This document shows, one piece after another, positions 57,904 through 64,000 of a stretch of DNA of 64,000 nucleotides (position 1 is the first letter of the stretch; the number at the start of each line of letters is the position of its first letter). The notes under the pieces are model-generated. The model was not told the origin of the DNA and searched no databases. It saw only the letters and a program-made list of their open reading frames with translations. The stretch covers positions 1 to 64,000 of the forward strand of contig CAYLWO010000006.1 of NCBI GenBank assembly GCA_964387285.1, written 5' to 3'. A program made the position numbers and the translations under genes. Source of the DNA: Anaerohabitans sp964387285 (GTDB lineage: Bacteria > Zhuqueibacterota > Zhuqueibacteria > Residuimicrobiales > Residuimicrobiaceae).

Positions 57904-58782
57904 ATGGCAGAAGAACGACGGCGCTGGACAGTCATCGAGCTGCTGAAATGGACCGCCGATTATCTGACTGAAAAAAAATTCGAAAACGCCCGTCTCAACG
58001 CCGAGCGCTTGCTATGCCATGTCCTGGATTGCCGTCGTGTCGATTTGTACGTTAATTTTGAACGCCCCCTTTCCGCCGAAGAATTGGCCCTTTACAAAAC
58101 CCTGCTGAAACGACGTCTCGACCACGAACCGCTGCAATACATCATTGGCGAAACCGAGTTTTTTTCAATACTCTTCAAGGTTTCTCCGGGCGTGCTCATA
58201 CCCAGACCCGAGACCGAATTGCTGGTGGAACAGGTCCTTGCTTACGGTCGTGATCTGCAACCATGCCGTATTTTGGACATCGGCACCGGTTCCGGCTGCA
58301 TCGCCGTCAGCCTGGCGAAACATCTGCTGCAGGCGACCATCACGGCCGTCGATCAATCGGCCATAGCCCTGGAAATCGCTCGCGAAAACGCGCTAGGAAC
58401 CGGCGTGGTTGATCGCATTGCATTTTCACTCTGGGATTTCACCGGCCAGGTAATGCCCATCAATGCGCCTTTTGATATCGTTGCTGCCAATCCGCCCTAC
58501 GTCAGTAAAAACGACTATGAACGATTGCCAAGAGAAATAAAAAATTTTGAGCCCATTGAAGCGTTAACCATTGGCCCGGACGAAAATGGCTTGGCTGCCT
58601 ATCGCCACCTGCAAAGATGGCTGCCGCAGTTGCTGTCCCCGGGAGGCCAGGCGTTTTTTGAAATCGGCGCGGATCAGGGTGCGGATATACGGCAGCTGTT
58701 TCCCGAGGCGACCATTATTCAGGATTTGGCCAACAGGGACCGGGTGGCGATAATTACAGAAAATAAATTGTCGTACCATTAA
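57904..58782 (+). CDS. prmC: Release-factor glutamine methyltransferase
   Basis: PrmC methylates the Gln of the GGQ motif in release factors. The start at 57904 is preferred to 57850 because the extra 18 residues lack family support; GGAAG lies upstream. The 292-aa protein has the N-terminal helical domain (ARLNAERLLCHVL), the SAM-binding LDIGTGSGCIAVSLAK, and the catalytic NPPYVS (residues 196-201), with GVLIPRPETELLVE between. It directly follows prfA. Confidence 0.93.
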   Translation: MAEERRRWTVIELLKWTADYLTEKKFENARLNAERLLCHVLDCRRVDLYVNFERPLSAEELALYKTLLKRRLDHEPLQYIIGETEFFSILFKVSPGVLIPRPETELLVEQVLAYGRDLQPCRILDIGTGSGCIAVSLAKHLLQATITAVDQSAIALEIARENALGTGVVDRIAFSLWDFTGQVMPINAPFDIVAANPPYVSKNDYERLPREIKNFEPIEALTIGPDENGLAAYRHLQRWLPQLLSPGGQAFFEIGADQGADIRQLFPEATIIQDLANRDRVAIITENKLSYH

Positions 58783-58801
58783 TAAAGAGCCTAATATCGA
58801 C

Positions 58802-59968
58802 ATGCCTCGAGCCATTTTAATTATTTTGGACGGATGCGGAATCGGTGAAGCACCGGATGCCGATCAGTATAACGACACCGGTGCAGATACGCTGGGACAT
58901 CTGTTAAAAGCCGGCGGCAAAATATCTCTCCCGAATCTGGAATTCCTGGGTTTGGGTCAACTGGGGGATTTTGAAAATATTAGCCCGGCGTCATCTCCGG
59001 GCTGTTTTTATGGAAAGGCCGTTCCTCTCTCTGCCGGCAAAGACACGGTCACCGGGCATTGGGAAATTGCCGGAGTCGTACCGTCGAACCCTTTTACCTA
59101 TTATCCGGACGGGTTTCCAGACGTCATAATGGATGAATTCTGTGCGGTCAATCATCTCGATGGTTACCTGGGAAATATTGCCGCCTCCGGTACAGAGATT
59201 ATCAACCAGCTCGGAGCAACACACGTACAATCCCTAAAGCCCATTGTCTATACCTCGGCCGATTCGGTGTTTCAAATCGCCTGTCATGAAACCGCTTTCG
59301 GGCTCGATCGGCTCTATCGCCTTTGTCAAAATGCCCGCATCCTCTGCGATAAATACAACATCGCCCGGGTGATTGCCCGGCCTTTCCTGGAGGAAAACAA
59401 TCGCTTTGTCCGTACGCGCAATCGCAAGGATTACACCATGTCTCCTCCGGGCGCGACCTTGATGGAGAATCTGCAGCAGTGCGGGATCAGGACTCTCGGA
59501 TTCGGTAAAATCCCCAGCATCTACAACTATCGCGGTTTTGACGAAAGCATTCCCACTGCCGGCAACAGCGATGGTATGAATCGGCTGATCGCTTGGTTGG
59601 AGAAAAAAATTGATGGATTCTATTTTATAAATTTAATAGATTTTGATATGTTATATGGTCATCGACGCGACACCGCGGGTTACGCCAAAGCCTTGGTCGG
59701 ATTTGATGAAGAGTTGACAAGAGTTTTCCCTCTTTTATCAAATGACGATCTCTTGATCATCACGGCTGATCATGGCAATGATCCGACCTTCAGAGGCTCG
59801 GATCATACCCGGGAGATGATTCCGATCCTGGCTTTACAGAGAAAACAGCCGGGTGGTCCTGTCGGCACGCTGCAGGGATTCGGCCATATCAGCGCGACCA
59901 TTTTCGAATTTTTAACAAAGCAAAAAGCACGAACGGGAAATTCATTTTTAAGGTTGACAGGAGTATGA
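58802..59968 (+). CDS. deoB: Phosphopentomutase
   Basis: DeoB converts ribose-5-phosphate and ribose-1-phosphate (and deoxy forms) in nucleoside catabolism. The 388-aa alkaline-phosphatase-superfamily protein begins ILIILDGCGIGEAPDAD, with the metal-binding Asp, and has GKDTVTGHWEIAG with the phospho-acceptor Thr, NLIDFDMLYGHRRD, LIITADHGNDPT and SDHTREMIPIL with the remaining metal ligands. Length fits the family (about 390-400). It lies 19 nt after prmC and 3 nt before the phosphohexomutase gene, so these form one transcript. Confidence 0.94.
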   Translation: MPRAILIILDGCGIGEAPDADQYNDTGADTLGHLLKAGGKISLPNLEFLGLGQLGDFENISPASSPGCFYGKAVPLSAGKDTVTGHWEIAGVVPSNPFTYYPDGFPDVIMDEFCAVNHLDGYLGNIAASGTEIINQLGATHVQSLKPIVYTSADSVFQIACHETAFGLDRLYRLCQNARILCDKYNIARVIARPFLEENNRFVRTRNRKDYTMSPPGATLMENLQQCGIRTLGFGKIPSIYNYRGFDESIPTAGNSDGMNRLIAWLEKKIDGFYFINLIDFDMLYGHRRDTAGYAKALVGFDEELTRVFPLLSNDDLLIITADHGNDPTFRGSDHTREMIPILALQRKQPGGPVGTLQGFGHISATIFEFLTKQKARTGNSFLRLTGV

Positions 59969-59971
59969 GTC

Positions 59972-61372
59972 ATGAGTAAAATTAAAAGAACCATGTTTCG
60001 CGAATATGATTTGCGTGGTAAAGTGGACAAGGAAGAACTGAATCCGAGAACCGTCCGACTCATCGGCCGGGGATTTGGCACCTATTTGCGGCGTCGCAAG
60101 ATCAACCAGATTACCGTCGGTTATGACAGTCGTTCCTACTCAGCGATGATCCGGGATTCACTGGTCGAGGGTCTGCTGCAAACCGGCATGACCGTTAGTG
60201 ATATCGGGCTGACGCTGAGCCCGGTGGTCTATTTTTCACAATATTATCTGGATTGCCCTGCCAGTGCCATGATTACCGCCAGCCACAATCCCAACGGCTG
60301 GAGCGGTTTCAAATTTTCCGATGGTTATTCACAAACCCTGCTGAGCGATGACCTGCAAGAGATCCTGACGATTATCGAAAAAGACGACTACGTTAAAAAG
60401 ACCGGACGATATAAAGAAATCAAGAACGTCAATGACGCTTATCTGGAGGATGTAACGAAAAAATTCAAGCTGGCCAGGCCGTTGCGCGCGATCGTGGATT
60501 GCGGCAACGGCACGGCCGGCATCATTGCGCCCAAGGCCCTCAGCAAAATCGGCGCCCATGTGGGCGAGATGTTTTGCAATCTGGATACGGATTTTCCGTT
60601 TCATTTTCCCAATCCTTCCAACAAGGAATCCCGCGAAGCGCTTGCTCAGGTGGTGAGAACCGCCAAAGCGGATATCGGCTTTTGCATTGACGGCGACGGC
60701 GATCGGCTAGGCGTGGTTGATGAGCAGGGACAGACCATTTGGAGCGATAAAATTCTCATATTGCTGGCGCGCCAACTGTTGCAGCAAAAACCGGGCGCTA
60801 CCATTGTATACGATGTCAAGTGCACACAGGCGCTGGAAGAAGAAATACTCGCCCATGGCGGCAAACCGGTCATGTGGAAGACCGGTCACTCGTACATTAA
60901 ACAAAAGATGCACGAGATCAAGGCGGAACTGGCCGGAGAGCACAGCGGGCATATTTTTTATCGCAGCAGTTATCGGAACAGGACGCGCAGCTATGATGAT
61001 GCGGTTTTGTCCATGCTGAAACTGGCGACGTTCGTGGCCGAACAAAAAATGCCGCTTTCGGAAATCATGGCCACCGCGCCGTTTTATTATGCGTCGCCCA
61101 ACATTATCGCGCATTGTCCGGATGAAGAGAAATACAGAATCGTCGATGAACTGGTCGCTGAATTTAAAAAAGAATACGATAAGGTTATCGACATCAACGG
61201 CGCCCGCGTGGTCTTTCCGGACGGCTGGGGTTTGGTGCGCGCCTCTTCCAATCTGCCGGAGCTGGTGCTGATATTCGAGGCCAAAACCGAAGATCGGTTG
61301 CAGGAAATCAAGGATATCTTTCGGAAAAAATTGCAGAAACATCCGCAGATCGGTCCGTGGCAAAACGAATAG
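59972..61372 (+). CDS. Phosphomannomutase/phosphoglucomutase
   Basis: The 466-aa alpha-D-phosphohexomutase interconverts hexose 1- and 6-phosphates for glycan synthesis. Motifs: FREYDLRG at the N-terminus, catalytic phosphoserine in ITASHNPNGWSGFK, metal-binding CIDGDGDRLGV, sugar-binding GEHSGHIFY, and the C-terminal phosphate-binding region VRASSNLPELVLIFEA. This is the ManB/AlgC type. Which sugar is preferred cannot be told. It is the last gene of the block that runs from rho. Confidence 0.92.
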   Translation: MSKIKRTMFREYDLRGKVDKEELNPRTVRLIGRGFGTYLRRRKINQITVGYDSRSYSAMIRDSLVEGLLQTGMTVSDIGLTLSPVVYFSQYYLDCPASAMITASHNPNGWSGFKFSDGYSQTLLSDDLQEILTIIEKDDYVKKTGRYKEIKNVNDAYLEDVTKKFKLARPLRAIVDCGNGTAGIIAPKALSKIGAHVGEMFCNLDTDFPFHFPNPSNKESREALAQVVRTAKADIGFCIDGDGDRLGVVDEQGQTIWSDKILILLARQLLQQKPGATIVYDVKCTQALEEEILAHGGKPVMWKTGHSYIKQKMHEIKAELAGEHSGHIFYRSSYRNRTRSYDDAVLSMLKLATFVAEQKMPLSEIMATAPFYYASPNIIAHCPDEEKYRIVDELVAEFKKEYDKVIDINGARVVFPDGWGLVRASSNLPELVLIFEAKTEDRLQEIKDIFRKKLQKHPQIGPWQNE

Positions 61373-61531
61373 ACAGATTCATTTCCCCATTATTTTTGTG
61401 GTATTGCCAGTTACGGTCAATAAGGCAAAATCTGGTCGAACAATTTCGTTTCTCACCTTTTAGTATCTTTAATACGCCAGGCAGTAGTGTGTAAAAACAT
61501 TGGACGATGATTCCCAACATGAGGCGATGCG

Positions 61532-64000
61532 ATGAATGTTTTCGTAAGCTATGCGCATGAGGATAAAGTTTTTAAGGAAGAATGCATAAAGCAATTAAAT
61601 CTTTTAAGAGACCGTAAAATCATAACAGACTATTGGACCGATCGCGAATTAATCGCCGGCGAAATATTTCCGGAAGAAATTGAAAATCAGATCCAAAAGT
61701 CGCAGATCATAATTTTATTGCTTTCCACTGATTTTCTTAATTCCGAATTTATTAAAAACGTAGAACTGCCGCTTATTCTTCAGGGTCATGAAAGTAGAAC
61801 AGCCCATGTCATTCCTCTTGTAATCCGAGAATGTGCATGGCAAACTTTCTTGCCAAAAAACATGCTCGCATTGATATTCGAAGATTATAACAATCCTGTA
61901 AAGAAAGATGCAAACTGGACCAAAGTTTATCGTGAAATAGAAAAGCGTTGTCTCCATTTCAATTGCAAAGACGTACAATCATCTTTAAGTAATTCTGATC
62001 TTCCATCTGCCGATAAATTTTTAGATAAAATTAACTATTTAAACGGTCCGGTCATCGGTAGAGAATCAAAAGTTATTCAGATTATTAACGAGCTTGCAAA
62101 GCACAAATCCGTGATACTCACCGGACAACCCGGCATGGGCAAGTCAACGCTTGCCATAAATGCTCTTCAGAAAGGCATTAAAGATAAAAGTCTTTATTTT
62201 GATTATTACCAGTATGTGGATTACAGCCCCTCTGTTCTGTTAAACACCATCATCAAAGACATGCTGCGGTCCCTACAAGGCTTTGTGCCAGAGACTGCAG
62301 ACATCAATTTTTTATTCAACAGAGCTATGGAATTGCTTCATGATAAAAGATTGCTGCTTTTTTTTGATAACGCCGATGACTTGTCCTCCCTGAAAAGCAT
62401 TCGAGAAATCAGACATCATCTGAGCAACGCTACCTTCATCGTCACCAGTCAATATGCCGACCGGTCCATTCTCAGCCCCATACAACACATTGAAATTTGC
62501 GGCCTGGATCAAGAATCGGGCTTTGCATTATTCACGACATGTTATGAAAAAGATCTGGATGAAAAACAAAAAAGACTGGTGGTTGAATACATTGATAAAG
62601 TGCAGGGCAATCCACTATTTATTGAAATGGCTGCCAAGGATGGTCATGATAACGGCTTTACAGGCATCGAACCGATCCTTAAACAACCGTCAATCAAAGT
62701 CCGCCACGAGATCTTTAACCGATTTATGCAACGATATGAACAATTATCAGACCTTCAGCAAAGAATACTGTTGCTGGCCGGAATGCTTGAAAAACCGCTC
62801 ATTTCCATTCCCTTAGCTCGATTTGTTGTCCCGTGTGAACTTGCAGATTTAGAAAAACTTTTGGATCAGGGATTGCTCAAAATTACGCCCTCAAACTCTC
62901 ATTTCCAACTTCTGAGTGCATATAATTACTGTTGTAAAAAGCTTGTTGAAAAAGAAACCACAGAAAGCAGCCATCAGAGAGCAGAACGCACTGCTTTCGA
63001 TCAGTCATCACCTGCAGTAAAAAATCAAACAAAGGATCACCCCTGCCATAAAATTGTATCCAGCTTAATGGAATATTATGCCAAATCACTCAAAGCCGAT
63101 ATAACGATCATCGACGATGAATGGCCCAATATCACTGAACTTTTAAAAAAATTCTCTAAAGATTCCGATGATGTCATCAAGTTTATCGACCAGGCTATTG
63201 GCGATCATTTGGATGATCCCAACGGCTATATTCCCAAACGCCAGAACATCAGTGTTTTTATTCAAAATGAATGGCAAGAAACAATCTTATCCCGCGCTCG
63301 TACGCTCAAAGGCGAAATCGTCGCCCGAATGGAAAAAAATTTCGGCATTTTTAATTACCTGCAAGGTCGCTATCCGAAAGCTCGTGAGCTTTGTCTTTCT
63401 GCCAAACAAAGGTACATCCTGGCGAACAACCGCATTGGCGAAATCATATGCAACTATCTGTTAGGGCAATTCGCCGAAGATCAGAATGATTACCACGCCG
63501 CTGAAAAATTTTATAAAAAGGGCATTGACCTGGCCGTCACATACACCGCTGATGCTTTATTACTTGGTCTCGGTTATTATCATCTCGGCTGCGTTTATTA
63601 CCATTTGGGCCAATATAAAGAAGCTGAGCAGCAGTTCAACAGAGCTGAAATCGATGAGGACGTCGATCAAGATCTGTATGCGCGCATCCAGCGGCGTATC
63701 GGCTCTGTGTTGATCAGTTTGGGACGGTATCAACAAGCTGCAGATTGCTTTAACGACCTGGAAAGACTTCTCACTCAGCTGCGACGAAGAAGAGATACAG
63801 CCCGTATTTCACAAAAACAGGCTTTGCTTTTCTTGTGCCTGAACGAGTTGGAAAAGGCGAAAAAGAAAATCGACGATGCCCTGACCATCTATTGCGATGA
63901 ACTGGACGACAAAAGAAGAATCGGCAGCACTCATTTATTGCTTTCCCAATGGCATTCCCGAAACGAACAGTTCGATGAAGCTGTCGCCGAGTGTAAAAAA
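61532..64000 (+). CDS. TIR-NTPase-TPR (NLR-like STAND) protein, 3' truncated
   Basis: The ATG at 61532 has GAGG (61521-61524) upstream, and the frame stays open for 823 codons to the window end, so the gene is cut. Residues 1 to about 135 are a TIR domain: MNVFVSYAHEDK, then IIILLLSTDFLNSEF with a likely catalytic Glu78. A NB-ARC/AAA-like NTPase follows: Walker A GQPGMGKST (198-206), Walker B LLLFFDN (Asp279), TFIVTSQYAD, and a GNPL motif (359-362). Residues from about 594 are TPR repeats (IFNYLQGRYPKARELCLSAK, GYYHLGCVYYHLGQYKEAEQ, LISLGRYQQAADCF). TIR domains of this kind make NAD-derived signals or hydrolyse NAD in antiphage systems; that activity here is inferred. The gene stands alone on its left side. 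Confidence 0.88.
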   Translation, partial: MNVFVSYAHEDKVFKEECIKQLNLLRDRKIITDYWTDRELIAGEIFPEEIENQIQKSQIIILLLSTDFLNSEFIKNVELPLILQGHESRTAHVIPLVIRECAWQTFLPKNMLALIFEDYNNPVKKDANWTKVYREIEKRCLHFNCKDVQSSLSNSDLPSADKFLDKINYLNGPVIGRESKVIQIINELAKHKSVILTGQPGMGKSTLAINALQKGIKDKSLYFDYYQYVDYSPSVLLNTIIKDMLRSLQGFVPETADINFLFNRAMELLHDKRLLLFFDNADDLSSLKSIREIRHHLSNATFIVTSQYADRSILSPIQHIEICGLDQESGFALFTTCYEKDLDEKQKRLVVEYIDKVQGNPLFIEMAAKDGHDNGFTGIEPILKQPSIKVRHEIFNRFMQRYEQLSDLQQRILLLAGMLEKPLISIPLARFVVPCELADLEKLLDQGLLKITPSNSHFQLLSAYNYCCKKLVEKETTESSHQRAERTAFDQSSPAVKNQTKDHPCHKIVSSLMEYYAKSLKADITIIDDEWPNITELLKKFSKDSDDVIKFIDQAIGDHLDDPNGYIPKRQNISVFIQNEWQETILSRARTLKGEIVARMEKNFGIFNYLQGRYPKARELCLSAKQRYILANNRIGEIICNYLLGQFAEDQNDYHAAEKFYKKGIDLAVTYTADALLLGLGYYHLGCVYYHLGQYKEAEQQFNRAEIDEDVDQDLYARIQRRIGSVLISLGRYQQAADCFNDLERLLTQLRRRRDTARISQKQALLFLCLNELEKAKKKIDDALTIYCDELDDKRRIGSTHLLLSQWHSRNEQFDEAVAECKK

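Noticed and set aside
62312..63713. Several short open frames on both strands at the right end
   Set aside because: They lie inside the 823-codon TIR-NTPase-TPR frame, which has a ribosome binding site and clear domains.

Overview
The window looks like a bacterial chromosome segment from a metagenome-assembled genome of the Calditrichota/KSB1/FCB-like part of the tree. This rests on four secreted proteins that end in a type IX secretion (T9SS) C-terminal domain opening with NYPNPFN, on TonB-dependent and OmpW-like outer-membrane proteins, and on long multidomain exoproteins mixed with ordinary Gram-negative housekeeping genes. The phylum is an inference; no rRNA, tRNA or CRISPR array was seen. 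One 100-N assembly gap lies inside carB.

Layout. 1-10.3 kb: three large T9SS-type exoproteins in a row (VCBS/LamG; ThuA-like; beta-propeller/CBM). 10.5-18.8 kb: a URO-D-like protein, carB (broken by the gap) and an Lhr-type helicase whose GTG start overlaps the carB stop. 18.9-21.9 kb: a secreted subtilase. 22-27.9 kb: a minus-strand run of exported or membrane proteins (alpha/alpha-barrel enzyme, PQQ-like propeller, small NTF2-like protein, amidohydrolase, two-helix membrane protein, TPR protein). 28-31.7 kb: uvrA and a VapBC-like toxin-antitoxin pair. 32-48.9 kb: an outer-membrane/secretome region (TonB receptor, glycosidase-like exoprotein, another T9SS protein, two tail-fibre-like secreted proteins, an OmpW-like barrel, a membrane-anchored PQQ-like protein, a ceramidase-like hydrolase, pepT) that also has the widest non-coding stretches, a broken cysteine-cluster gene and a short gene remnant. 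49-51.5 kb: a lipoprotein and an ECF sigma/anti-sigma operon with a Spy/CpxP-like protein and a tandem-repeat Cys/Lys-rich protein, which suggests an envelope or metal-stress module. 51.5-61.4 kb: housekeeping block folC, sugar-type ABC ATPase, rho-rpmE-DUF1385-prfA-prmC, deoB and a phosphohexomutase. 61.5 kb to the right edge: the first 823 codons of a TIR-NTPase-TPR protein.

The most interesting element is that last gene. It has the architecture of an NLR-like STAND immune receptor (TIR effector, NB-ARC-like switch, TPR sensor), it is cut by the window end, and its 5' part is clearly more AT-rich than the housekeeping genes just before it. Other points are the Cys-rich product in the ECF operon, a recurring module in the secreted proteins with a conserved proline-rich signature, a second dockerin-like C-terminal module shared by two exoproteins that lack the NYPNPFN domain, and clear gene decay at 35.2-35.6 kb and 46 kb.
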